A DNA stretch of 64,000 bases from an uncultured Alphaproteobacteria bacterium (GCA_902527045.1 CABZNL010000004.1:30739-94738); one strand, 5' to 3'. Positions 38,831 to 47,599 are shown, counted from the first letter of the stretch. Translations and numbers: made by a program. Notes: a model not told the origin generated them from the sequence alone.

Positions 38831-40240
38831 CTAAAACTCTAAATCATCAAAAGTAACTTCCTGAAAAACAATAGTTTCATAGTCAATTGTTGGGAAGTTA
38901 TCTTGGTAAATAATATATGATATACCTCCAATAGATAGATTTGAGTCTATTTGAGAAACATCTTTCATTGAATATGCATTAGTGGTGGCGTATTTTTCTG
39001 TATTCCACCACCATCCAGCTTCAATATTTTGAAATCTCTCAGCTTTTTGTTTTCCAAAAGTTGCCTCATAGATACTGATCCATCCAGAGTCTGATTGAGT
39101 TCTCATCATTCCATTTGTATCAATTCTTCTTTTTGCTTGTTCGTTATCAATATCATTAATCCAACAACTTTGATAAAGATTTTTTCTTCTCTCGTCAGTT
39201 TTTTGATTTCCATATTTTCTTTCAAATTCTTTTTCATATTTCTTTTGATGGTCAAAAAATAAATTTGTATCCATAGATGCTTCATAAACTGAGTCAATAA
39301 TTTGCCCAATAGTATGATTATCAGTAAGTTTAACTTGAAAAAGATCATAGCCTTGTAATTTTAAATTCCATAGCATACTCATTACAGGCTGAAGTCCATG
39401 ATAATTATAATGAAGAGCACACTCTCCTCTTTGACTATCTAATTTAAATAAACCAGTTTCAGTAGAATTTGCCTTCATGGCTTTTAAAAAATACTTAATT
39501 GAGTCTTGAAACATTTTATTATCATTTAAAATAATACTAGCTGCCATTTTAAAGTTAAAATAATAAAAACCATGATTTGAATTAACACTTAACTCTCCAA
39601 CTCTTGATTCATTTTGGGCATAGTCATATTTACTAATTAATTTATAAATTTGAGACTTGAAATTTTTTTGGAGTTCTTTTGGTAAATCCTCTTCAATCAA
39701 AGTGAAGGTAAATAAAACTGATGTTAAGTATACTCCAATTTCATATGCAATTTGGTCATCATTTGAGGGTTTTGGGAGATTTAATAACCATTCATTTTTA
39801 ACTAAATCATTATAGAAAGATTTAAGTTTTTCCTCTCTGTCTTTTTTCCACTCATCTGCACGATATATTGATTTAGAATTAGATACAGATTTACTAGTTC
39901 TTAATACAGTCTCACACCAATAATGAATAGGGAATGCCCCGATAAGCTCAATATAATTAAAATAATTATTTTTGTTTATTTGATTTAATGAGAGCTTAGT
40001 TACATCTTGAACATCATACTTACTATATCGACACCCCCACTGAGTCTTACCAGACTCTTCTATAAATTTATTTGAGTAATTATCAAAAATAGTTTTTGCA
40101 TTATTATTTATCTTTTCAGTTAATTGATCTTTATCAATAAAAAGTAGATTGGGGTTTTTTATAACCCAATCTTTATAATTAATATTATTGGAAAAACACA
40201 AACTAGGGATTAATAACAATAGTGCTAAGAGAGTCTTCAT
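38831..40240 (-). CDS. Secreted alginate-lyase-like protein
   Basis: This 469-residue exported protein has a signal peptide MKTLLALLLLIPSLCFS (about 1-17). Most of the sequence is helical with aromatic-rich motifs: GAFPIHYWCET, SVNSNHGFYYFNFKMAAS (about residue 217) and RGECALHYNYHGLQPVM (about 264). These fit the alpha/alpha-toroid alginate lyase superfamily (PL5-like), in which N-x-H and R-G-x-x-A-L-x-Y-x motifs line the cleft. Substrate unproven. It is the third gene of a D-C-B style unit transcribed from 43.2 kb, 30 bases after the previous gene. Confidence 0.6.
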   Translation of the reverse strand: MKTLLALLLLIPSLCFSNNINYKDWVIKNPNLLFIDKDQLTEKINNNAKTIFDNYSNKFIEESGKTQWGCRYSKYDVQDVTKLSLNQINKNNYFNYIELIGAFPIHYWCETVLRTSKSVSNSKSIYRADEWKKDREEKLKSFYNDLVKNEWLLNLPKPSNDDQIAYEIGVYLTSVLFTFTLIEEDLPKELQKNFKSQIYKLISKYDYAQNESRVGELSVNSNHGFYYFNFKMAASIILNDNKMFQDSIKYFLKAMKANSTETGLFKLDSQRGECALHYNYHGLQPVMSMLWNLKLQGYDLFQVKLTDNHTIGQIIDSVYEASMDTNLFFDHQKKYEKEFERKYGNQKTDERRKNLYQSCWINDIDNEQAKRRIDTNGMMRTQSDSGWISIYEATFGKQKAERFQNIEAGWWWNTEKYATTNAYSMKDVSQIDSNLSIGGISYIIYQDNFPTIDYETIVFQEVTFDDLEF

Positions 40241-40270
40241 ATGTCTTGCATTTCTTAGTTTAAATTGAAC

Positions 40271-41512
40271 CTAGTTAATATCAAAGTCTAACTCTTTAAG
40301 AAGCTGTTCTTTTTCCTTCTCTTCTACTAGGCAATGAGGGTTGAAGCCAATAGTTTCATCAATGCCGTATTGTTTTCTTCTGTTAAAATATATTTCATCA
40401 TTTTCAAGTTTAATACCAGTAAGACTCTCCATCAATACATCAATACCGATAGCATCTTGATGGGTATGTATTCTAGCTTTTGAAGGGTCATCTACCCAAT
40501 TCTTGGTCATATTTGGATTAGGATTTTTCCAAGGTCTACTTCTAAATTTATCGTAATCTAAAATAGCTAAATTTGTGACTTTTGAAGCATTAATTAATTT
40601 AGAATTAATACTTTCAGGTATATCAACACCCCAGAGTTTTGCTATATGGATATAACCCAATGTAGAGTTGAAGCCAAGTGAGTGGTACCACTGAGATCTT
40701 ACTCCTCTAAAAGAATTATTGTTAATATATCCATCTTCATAAAAATGTTTTTCAAATTCAGCAAATCTAATACTTATTTCCTCCAAAGCTAATTTAGTAT
40801 CTTCTTTCCAAGCAGCATATGCTAGAATTCCAATACCACCGTTGGCCATTTGATAAATTCCCCTACTTCTTCTTAATTTTTTTTCTGAGTATTTATCTCC
40901 AATAAATTTTTTGAACATCTTGGAGATATAAACATCGATGATCTTATACTCTTCTTCATTATAAAAATCTTTTAACCAAATTGATGCTATCATGTAATTT
41001 ATAAATACATCAGCTGCAAAATGATGTGCATGTGCCCAACATGGAGACTCAGGTCTTTCCCAACATTTATATTTTATTTTTTTTAGATCCTTATAACCAA
41101 TAGTATCAAAGAGTGTTTCTTTTTTTGCCAATTCAATAGCAATTTCTTTAGCAATTTGAATTTTTTTTGAATTACCTTCACCTACAGCGTTATGAGTTGC
41201 TATTGAAAAAGATCTCATGGGTTCGGTGATACCATCATGAACAACTGTTAAAGAAGTACTATTTTCCTCAAAATCTTTTACCCAATCATATCCAATTAAC
41301 TTTCTAATGCTCTCAACTGTAGACTGATCAGCAAATGTTTCATTGCCCATATAAGAGCAATCCTTGATTTCATCGGTATAAAACCCTTTTGCAAAAATTA
41401 TATCAGAAGATAGATTTATATTTGATTTGTCTTCCACTGCTTTTCCATCTTTAAATGTTAAGCCCCAACTCAGGGTGGGTATGAAAAAAAAAATAAAAAC
41501 AAACTTAATCAT
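40271..41512 (-). CDS. Secreted alginate-lyase-superfamily protein
   Basis: This 413-residue exported protein has a signal peptide (MIKFVFIFFFIPTLSWG) followed by the shared motif LTFKDGKAVEDK. The body is helical, with HAHHFAADVFINYMIASIWL (about residue 164), SRGIYQMANGGIGILAYAAW (about 215) and FRGVRSQWYHSLGFNSTLGY (about 260), again like toroid alginate lyases. It may have the same substrate class as the 38831-40240 product. It begins 19 bases after the VCBS gene and ends 30 bases before the next lyase. Confidence 0.55.
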   Translation of the reverse strand: MIKFVFIFFFIPTLSWGLTFKDGKAVEDKSNINLSSDIIFAKGFYTDEIKDCSYMGNETFADQSTVESIRKLIGYDWVKDFEENSTSLTVVHDGITEPMRSFSIATHNAVGEGNSKKIQIAKEIAIELAKKETLFDTIGYKDLKKIKYKCWERPESPCWAHAHHFAADVFINYMIASIWLKDFYNEEEYKIIDVYISKMFKKFIGDKYSEKKLRRSRGIYQMANGGIGILAYAAWKEDTKLALEEISIRFAEFEKHFYEDGYINNNSFRGVRSQWYHSLGFNSTLGYIHIAKLWGVDIPESINSKLINASKVTNLAILDYDKFRSRPWKNPNPNMTKNWVDDPSKARIHTHQDAIGIDVLMESLTGIKLENDEIYFNRRKQYGIDETIGFNPHCLVEEKEKEQLLKELDFDIN

Positions 41513-41531
41513 CTTCTCTAATTAATATTAG

Positions 41532-43175
41532 TTATTCCAAAAGATCTTCCAGTGCATCGAGTTGGTCTGTATTTACAACCTCACTCTCAGTTAATTTACC
41601 AGTATAGTTTTCTATACCAAGATAAGCTACTTTAGACTCTCCATAAGGCATTGTTATGAAAAGCCTATAATATTGTCCGTTTTTTTCGAAAAAATTTGAC
41701 ATTCTTTCACAGCCGTAAAGACCAAAATTTTCTTTTACGAATTTATTTGTTGCGTGTTCAAAATATTCATTTTTTTGGTTTAAAAATATGGACTTTAATT
41801 GCGGAACGTTGCAAGCATTCCATGGATTATAATAACCCTGTTTGAAGCCGTATAGGTCAATAGTTCCATCTTTGTTAATATCTGCTTTTTCAATTCTGAA
41901 TGAATCATTAATTGAAGTTGGTATGATTTGATGTTTTTCAAAATTTTTATCTCCAATATTTTTAAAGATATATAAAAAAGCCTCATCTTTACAGTCACCC
42001 CCACTTCGACTAAATGGTTTTGTTATGTCATTTCTTTTACAGACAACCTCTTTTTCTAAACCAATGCTATCTACAAAACCATCTTTATTATAATCAACCG
42101 ATGAAGAAATCCATGCCCTATCAGCTTGTTTGAATTCTTTTTTATTAGAACCCTCTACCCAATAACCTGGTTTTTTTTGGACATCTCCAGTCCATATTAA
42201 AAACTTAGCTCGATCATTTGGTTTAGATTTGAGTTCATAACTATCTAATTTATTAAATATTAGCTTATTATTTTTGTAATTTATTTTTGACCAGCAAAAT
42301 GTTGTATCACCTAAATTTGGACATCCACCAAAAATAATCGCTCCATCTTTTGACGGGAGTATATGATTAAATCCAATATCAATAAATTGATTGGCATTTT
42401 TAGACTTTGTACATTTTTTTGTCTTTAAGTCACAAACCTCAATCTGTGGACCTGGATCGTAAAAATAATCAATTATTTCAAAAAATCCGTCGTTATTAAA
42501 ATCGGCATACATAAGATCGTGAGAAAAATGTGAAGAGCCAAATTTTGAAAGACTATTATCATTTAAATCAAATATGTAGTTGAAATCTTTCCAGCTACTA
42601 TCTTTACTTCTTCCATCTTCTCTATTTGACAAATATACTATTTCCTTATCTCCATCATTATCTGTATCAATTGTATCAAGCCTTCTTGCTGTAAGAGGAA
42701 GGTCATAATGGCTAGAAGATATTTGGTTTAAATTATTACTAAAAATGTCATTAATATTCGTAATATCTATGACTACCAAATGTGAAAAAGGTTGTTTATT
42801 TGAGTTATCGCCCCACGCTACAACATTATTCCAAGTATGAGTTACAATTTTTTCACCATCTTTATTGTTTATGTACCTTAAGAGTAAAGATCTGTTCCAA
42901 GTGTTAGTATCAAAGTCATGTGACTTTACTTCATATTCGTTGCTGAGTTCCTGAATAATCAAACAGTCATTTGTTTTATTAATTCTTAGAAATTCTGTTT
43001 TAAGTTTTTTACAATCAAAGGGCTTAAATGATTGTTTTTTACTATTGATTGTTTGTATTTCTGAAGATGTTTGGGAAGAGTTGGATTGAGACCCATCTAC
43101 TTGTTTGCCGTCACTAAAGGTTAGTCCCCAACTCAGGGCAGGTATGAAAAAGAATAAAAAAACAAATTTATTCAT
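41532..43175 (-). CDS. Secreted VCBS/FG-GAP repeat protein
   Basis: This exported protein of about 547 residues has the signal peptide MNKFVFLFFFIPALSWG and then LTFSDGKQVDGS. Repeated acidic calcium-type loops such as DTDNDGDKEIVYL, DFNNDGFFEIIDY, DYNKDGFVDSIGL and DINKDGTIDLYGF indicate a beta-propeller of VCBS/FG-GAP repeats. It probably binds polysaccharide or helps anchor the lyases. The start at 43175 matches the position used by the 37024-38448 gene relative to the conserved block. First gene of a three-gene unit with two lyase-like genes. Confidence 0.75.
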   Translation of the reverse strand: MNKFVFLFFFIPALSWGLTFSDGKQVDGSQSNSSQTSSEIQTINSKKQSFKPFDCKKLKTEFLRINKTNDCLIIQELSNEYEVKSHDFDTNTWNRSLLLRYINNKDGEKIVTHTWNNVVAWGDNSNKQPFSHLVVIDITNINDIFSNNLNQISSSHYDLPLTARRLDTIDTDNDGDKEIVYLSNREDGRSKDSSWKDFNYIFDLNDNSLSKFGSSHFSHDLMYADFNNDGFFEIIDYFYDPGPQIEVCDLKTKKCTKSKNANQFIDIGFNHILPSKDGAIIFGGCPNLGDTTFCWSKINYKNNKLIFNKLDSYELKSKPNDRAKFLIWTGDVQKKPGYWVEGSNKKEFKQADRAWISSSVDYNKDGFVDSIGLEKEVVCKRNDITKPFSRSGGDCKDEAFLYIFKNIGDKNFEKHQIIPTSINDSFRIEKADINKDGTIDLYGFKQGYYNPWNACNVPQLKSIFLNQKNEYFEHATNKFVKENFGLYGCERMSNFFEKNGQYYRLFITMPYGESKVAYLGIENYTGKLTESEVVNTDQLDALEDLLE

Positions 43176-43276
43176 ATTATTTTTGTTATAAAGTAACAAA
43201 ATTATTTTTTTTTTTCAAATAATTTTCTAACAACTTTAAATTTAATAAATAATTAAGCTAATTTGATAAATTTCTC
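43176..43276 (-). repeat. Conserved upstream block, copy 2
   Basis: This is the second copy of the 101-base block at 38449-38549, directly before the VCBS gene start. The inverted repeat GTTA-N5-TAAC is retained at 43185-43197. The downstream signal-peptide codons are also similar. It likely provides transcription for the three-gene unit. Confidence 0.85.
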
Positions 43277-43353
43277 GTGTATGAAAGTCTTAATTATGAT
43301 TATCAATTTAATAAAAATGAATACCAACTTCTCGAAAAATATTCGATTTATTC

Positions 43354-43389
43354 TTGTAATTTATTGATATGATTTGTAATTCGTTGATA
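43354..43389. repeat. 20-base-period direct repeat near att fragment 2
   Basis: The 16-base elements TTGTAATTTATTGATA (43354-43369) and TTGTAATTCGTTGATA (43374-43389) differ at two positions. They lie about 50 bases from the second tRNA fragment. They could be arm-type recombinase sites or an operator; there is no supporting protein in the window. Confidence 0.45.
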
Positions 43390-43441
43390 CAAAATGCCAA
43401 AAAGTGTTTAATATTTCGCATTGTTTACAGGATTGCCATTT

Positions 43442-43486
43442 TTGGTAAGGGTGGGGTCGGAAGTTCAATTCTTCTAGGCGGCACCA
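43442..43486 (+). repeat. tRNA-Thr 3' fragment (attachment site copy 2)
   Basis: These 45 bases match tRNA-Thr from the anticodon loop (TTGGTAA) to CCA, with one change: A at 43476 in place of C in the first base of the 3' acceptor strand. The change and shorter match suggest an older insertion than copy 1. The crossover limit within the anticodon loop is usual for tyrosine-recombinase elements. Confidence 0.9.
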
Positions 43487-43492
43487 ATTTAA

Positions 43493-44608
43493 TTAATTTT
43501 CCTTAGTTTGCTTATATTCCAGTTTTCTTAATTTCTTCTTTAATTTATTAATTTTTCTTGATTTTTCGATATCGTAATTTATGACAACTTCTTTTTTTAG
43601 CTTAGCTATTTCCTCTTCAATGATTTCAATTTCGCTTTTTTTATAGAAATACTCTTGCTGAGCTAACTTACTAAGACTTGAAGTAACTTCATCTTTTGTT
43701 TTACCAATTCGAATTTCATCAAAATAGACGATTGTAGTGCCACCATCTGAACCAGTTGCCCAAATATATTCTAACCAATTTCTATAAATTCCAAATTTGA
43801 TATAAGCTTTATCACCTGCTTCCCAAAGGGTTGGTCCGTAATATTCATATTTTAAAATTCCATTTGCCCATACCTTAAAAAAACCATCCTCTTTATGTGA
43901 CCATTTAAAATTCATTAAAACATCGTTCCATCTTCCAATCATTTCAGCTTTTGTAATTACAACTTTTGATACATTATCATTTGGTCCATCGCATTTACAA
44001 TTCGTGCCTTTTACATTATTAAAGGGCATGTAATTAGCATCTTTTGCTTCAAAATGAAATTTTTGAGGGTACTTTAATATTCCATTCATATCTTTGTTGT
44101 CTGTATGAAATTGGAACATTTTCAAACTTGAAGGAGAGATGGCTTTGAAGTCTTTAGGTGCATAAATTGAAAAAGAGTACCAGTATTCCCCACTGCCCCA
44201 AGACTGTCTTCCTGATAGCTCTGCTCTCTCAGATTTACCATTAGTTCTAGTGCAATCATTTGCTGGTTGATTTTCCCAACCAACCTTATTGGGATTTTCG
44301 TCAGATCCTGCGCACTCACCAGGTCTCACTTCAAACCTAATGCTTAATTTCCCATCTCTAACAGGGTGTCCTTCGTCAGAAGAAACAATTTGAATTTGAT
44401 GTTCTGTTCCTAGTGTACCCTCACTGATACTCCATTTACATCCTAATCCAGAAGAAATATCATTAGGAAGACAAAATGGTTCATTTTGATCAAAGTTTTT
44501 AGTTAACGATCCTAATAGAGTTTTTTCTGAAACTTGCTTACCGTCACTAAAGGTTAGTCCCCCAGCCAAAATAGGAATTAATAATAATATTGTTAAGAGG
44601 GTTTTCAT
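43493..44608 (-). CDS. Secreted polysaccharide lyase-like protein (jelly-roll type)
   Basis: This 371-residue exported protein has signal peptide MKTLLTILLLIPILAG and then GLTFSDGKQV. The core matches the heparin-lyase-I-like family: SERAELSGRQSW-type element (KSERAELSGRQSWGSGEYWY), FSIYAPKDF, LKMFQFHTDNKD, FFKVWANGILKYEY and YFDEIRIGKT at the end. A lysine- and glutamate-rich coiled coil (about residues 315-371) follows the domain, unusual for a lyase and perhaps an attachment region. Its stop is 6 bases from the tRNA fragment. It overlaps the upstream small gene as ATGA. Confidence 0.72.
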   Translation of the reverse strand: MKTLLTILLLIPILAGGLTFSDGKQVSEKTLLGSLTKNFDQNEPFCLPNDISSGLGCKWSISEGTLGTEHQIQIVSSDEGHPVRDGKLSIRFEVRPGECAGSDENPNKVGWENQPANDCTRTNGKSERAELSGRQSWGSGEYWYSFSIYAPKDFKAISPSSLKMFQFHTDNKDMNGILKYPQKFHFEAKDANYMPFNNVKGTNCKCDGPNDNVSKVVITKAEMIGRWNDVLMNFKWSHKEDGFFKVWANGILKYEYYGPTLWEAGDKAYIKFGIYRNWLEYIWATGSDGGTTIVYFDEIRIGKTKDEVTSSLSKLAQQEYFYKKSEIEIIEEEIAKLKKEVVINYDIEKSRKINKLKKKLRKLEYKQTKEN

Positions 44609-45006
44609 AATAACTGATTGGTTATTTTACACTCCATTGAATACATGGTCTTAAGTGAATTGTCTTTAAAGGTTTCACCACTTATTTCTAAAGTAAATCT
44701 ATTTAACTCAAGAATTTCAGAGTGTATTACATTCATTGAAGTATTCTCATATCTATAATGATAAATAGTTTCATCAGATTTCTCGTTATCTAAATAATAT
44801 TTTTTGTCACCATAGTCGTAATATCTTATTAAAGATTTATCATTGCTATTAAATATCAATATATGTGGATTTTTAAAATTGTGATTAATTGATTTTTCCC
44901 CATCTGGTCCAACAATCATTTCTTTTATGAAATCACATCCAAGCTTTATATCCTCACTCCAAGTCAAACTAGGTATAAGAAAAAATAAAACGATGATCTT
45001 ATTCAT
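44605..45006 (-). CDS. Secreted small hypothetical protein
   Basis: This 133-residue exported protein has signal peptide MNKIIVLFFLIPSLTW (about 1-16), similar to the other island leaders but lacking the GLTFxDGK motif. Two cysteines remain in the mature part (near residues 24 and 126) and may form a disulfide. No family is recognised; the strand-rich pattern suggests a small beta protein. It is first in a two-gene unit with the 371-residue lyase. Confidence 0.65.
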   Translation of the reverse strand: MNKIIVLFFLIPSLTWSEDIKLGCDFIKEMIVGPDGEKSINHNFKNPHILIFNSNDKSLIRYYDYGDKKYYLDNEKSDETIYHYRYENTSMNVIHSEILELNRFTLEISGETFKDNSLKTMYSMECKITNQLL

Positions 45007-45031
45007 TAATTTTATGAAAAAAATATCAAAA

Positions 45032-45061
45032 AATTAATTTTTTTTCAAAAGCATATGTCAA
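45032..45061 (-). promoter_or_regulatory. Candidate promoter for the 44605-45006 gene
   Basis: On the minus strand a consensus -35 TTGACA (45061-45056) is followed after 18 bases by TTAATT (45037-45032), about 25 bases before the start codon. The -35 is perfect but the -10 is weak, and AT-rich DNA gives many such matches. Confidence 0.35.
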
Positions 45062-45106
45062 ATAGTTGTTTATAATTAAAATTCTTGAAGATATTAAATA
45101 TTAAAC

Positions 45107-46936
45107 ATGCAAAAACATAGTCATTTTAAGCAAATTTTAGATAATATTTTATCAGATAGCGAACAATCTAACTTATCATTAGGTAATTCAAGTGACGAAT
45201 TATCAAAGCTTTGTAGGGCATTTATAATTCAATTTTATAAAGAAGATCCAGATAACAACGAGTCCTGTTCAATTTTGGAAGCTGAAAGAAATAACCCAAT
45301 ATTAAAATTATTTGAAAATTTTTTTAATATTGATGAGATAAATATTTCTAGTCTTTCAAAGTCAACTTCAAAAGATCATATGTGGAATTTATTTTGTCCA
45401 GAAGCTGTTGAGGCATCTGAAGATTCAAATGCGTTATCAAAGAAATTATTAGAAAAAAGGAAATTAAATAATATCAAAGAGAGTGAAAATTTATTAACAA
45501 ATCCATCAAAAGAAATTTTATTTTCAAGTAATGTGCTAATAACTACTCCTTTAGATTTTTCTTCCACAAATATTCCTGAAGAAATTAAATATGAAGTACA
45601 AGAATATAAAAATCTTAATCAAAGTTTTTGGTATGATCATCCTATCCCGTTAGATGCATCAAAAGATGAAAATGAAATTATATATGGATTGGAAAATCTT
45701 GATAATGCTTTGGCTTTTGAAGTTCAAAGAGGTAATATTGATAAATTAGATAAAATTACTCTTATTTTATCAGTCTCTGTCACGCATCAAGGATTAGAGA
45801 AAATTGCACTTAAATACATAAAATCCATAATAAAAAAACATTTAAAATTAAAGCATATCGACCTCTTTTTATATGATGAAGATACTTGTAACAAAATTAC
45901 CTTATCAGTATTCCCTGATAAACATCAAACTAATAACATTATGGGCGTAAATGGAAATTATGGGCGACATTTTACTTTTTTAAAATACATACTACTGCTT
46001 TGGAATAAATTTGTGGACTCAAAGATGAGATATAGCTTTAAAATAGATCTAGACCAAATTTTTGATCAAGAGGTTCTTTTTAAAACAACAGGATTTTCAA
46101 TTTTTGAGATTTTTAAAAATCAAAAATATTGGGGTGGTACAGCTACCGATCAAGAAGGAAACAATGTTGATCTTGGATTATTAGCAGGTGCTTTGGTAAA
46201 CAAAAAAGATATCTCACAAGGCTTGTTTACACCAGATGTAAAAAGACCAATAAATAAAGATTTATTTTCTAAGTTTTCTTCAAAGAAAATTTTTTGTCCG
46301 GAGTGGCCTCAATCAGTTTCTACTGAAACAGAGGTAATGTATAAGTCAGATGATATTCAAAGAGTCCATGTAACTGGTGGTACAACTGGGATAACTTTAG
46401 ATAGTTTAAAAAAATGGTCACCCTTTACTCCTAGTTTTATAAATAGGGCAGAGGACCAAGCTTTTGGTATTTCCACTATTCAAGAGAATGAATATTTAAG
46501 TCACTGTCATGGAAAAGATTTAATTATGAGACATGACAAACATGCTTTCGCTACAAGAAGTATTGAAATATCTAAAATTGGAAAAGAGATTGGAAACTTA
46601 GAGAGAATATTATTGTTCAGTAATTACGCTCATATACATGAATTAGGTTATGACAAATTAAAACATAGGTTATGGCCATTTACTTCATCCTTTCTATCGA
46701 AGTATCCTGAACTTTTAACCGGGCTTATATTTTTAATTGATGGATGTTTTAATGGAGGTGACTATGTCATCTCTGGATCGAAAAGATTAATGGATACTCA
46801 TATTTTTTGTAAAACAAAATTAAATACACAACTTCAAAATGAAAAAGTTTTTTGGAAAGAGCTTGTGCAAAGATTAGAGAATTTCAACGATTCTAATAAT
46901 AACCTCAAATCAATTATTAGATCAAATAAGATCTAA
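45107..46936 (+). CDS. Large protein, possible GT-A glycosyltransferase
   Basis: This 609-residue soluble protein has no signal peptide. The N-terminal 130 residues are acidic and helical. The middle has a strand-rich segment (KITLILSVSVTHQGLEKIAL, about residues 217-236), a potential D-x-D in YSFKIDLDQIFDQEVLFKTTG (about 305-325), and later THGGTTGIT-like glycine turn (HVTGGTTGITL, about 424) and INRAEDQAFG (about 444). D-x-D plus E-D near the acceptor site fits a GT-A glycosyltransferase, but the match is weak. It diverges from the secreted lyase genes and may build the polymer they act on. Confidence 0.5.
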   Translation: MQKHSHFKQILDNILSDSEQSNLSLGNSSDELSKLCRAFIIQFYKEDPDNNESCSILEAERNNPILKLFENFFNIDEINISSLSKSTSKDHMWNLFCPEAVEASEDSNALSKKLLEKRKLNNIKESENLLTNPSKEILFSSNVLITTPLDFSSTNIPEEIKYEVQEYKNLNQSFWYDHPIPLDASKDENEIIYGLENLDNALAFEVQRGNIDKLDKITLILSVSVTHQGLEKIALKYIKSIIKKHLKLKHIDLFLYDEDTCNKITLSVFPDKHQTNNIMGVNGNYGRHFTFLKYILLLWNKFVDSKMRYSFKIDLDQIFDQEVLFKTTGFSIFEIFKNQKYWGGTATDQEGNNVDLGLLAGALVNKKDISQGLFTPDVKRPINKDLFSKFSSKKIFCPEWPQSVSTETEVMYKSDDIQRVHVTGGTTGITLDSLKKWSPFTPSFINRAEDQAFGISTIQENEYLSHCHGKDLIMRHDKHAFATRSIEISKIGKEIGNLERILLFSNYAHIHELGYDKLKHRLWPFTSSFLSKYPELLTGLIFLIDGCFNGGDYVISGSKRLMDTHIFCKTKLNTQLQNEKVFWKELVQRLENFNDSNNNLKSIIRSNKI

Positions 46937-46999
46937 CTTACAATATCTTCAAATATAGTTTTTTGTATAATTGCTAATAAATTAGTATTAAATGTAGTT

Positions 47000-47599
47000 A
47001 TGGGTTTAGAAATTAGAAAATTTGTAAACTACTCTGAATTAGTTCATATAGAAGGTTTTAAAAAAGCTGATAAGCCTCTGCATATATTTGCTGTTGCAGT
47101 AGTCATAACAAATCCTTGGTCTGGTAAATATATTGGCGATTTAAAACCTGAAATACATTCATTTGCCCCCATTCTCGGACAGGAATTATCAGAGAGAATA
47201 CTTAAGATAGCTGGAGGCCCTGATCACATTGAAGCGTACGGGAAAGCTGCAGTAGTTGGAACTGAGGGGGAAATTGAGCATGGTTCTGCCTTTACTCACA
47301 CTCTTAGATTTGGAAACTTTTTTCGAAATGCAGTTGATGCAAAAACTTATCTAATTTTTACAAACACCAGAGGTCCAGCTAATGCCCCTATAATGATACC
47401 CTTGATGGACAAACACGATCCTGGCAAAAGATCTCATTATCACACAATTCAATTTGCAATTTCAGATAGTCCAGCTGCAAACGAAATTGTTATTGCTTTG
47501 GGTGGAGCTGATGGTGGAAGACCCCATCATAGAATTGGAGATCGATATCAAGATTTAAAAGAACTTGGTAATGATATCGATGATCCTGCGAAAAAATAA
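47000..47599 (+). CDS. DUF1185 (amino-acid synthesis family) protein
   Basis: This 199-residue cytosolic protein matches the DUF1185/AA_synth family by AVAVVITNPWSGKYIGDLKP (about residues 31-50), GKAAVVGTEGEIEHGSAFTH (about 80-99) and the ending GGRPHHRIGDRYQDL. Biochemical role is unknown; members often sit beside flavin monooxygenases and hydrolases in catabolic clusters, as here. It is the first gene of a four-gene operon. Confidence 0.8.
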   Translation: MGLEIRKFVNYSELVHIEGFKKADKPLHIFAVAVVITNPWSGKYIGDLKPEIHSFAPILGQELSERILKIAGGPDHIEAYGKAAVVGTEGEIEHGSAFTHTLRFGNFFRNAVDAKTYLIFTNTRGPANAPIMIPLMDKHDPGKRSHYHTIQFAISDSPAANEIVIALGGADGGRPHHRIGDRYQDLKELGNDIDDPAKK

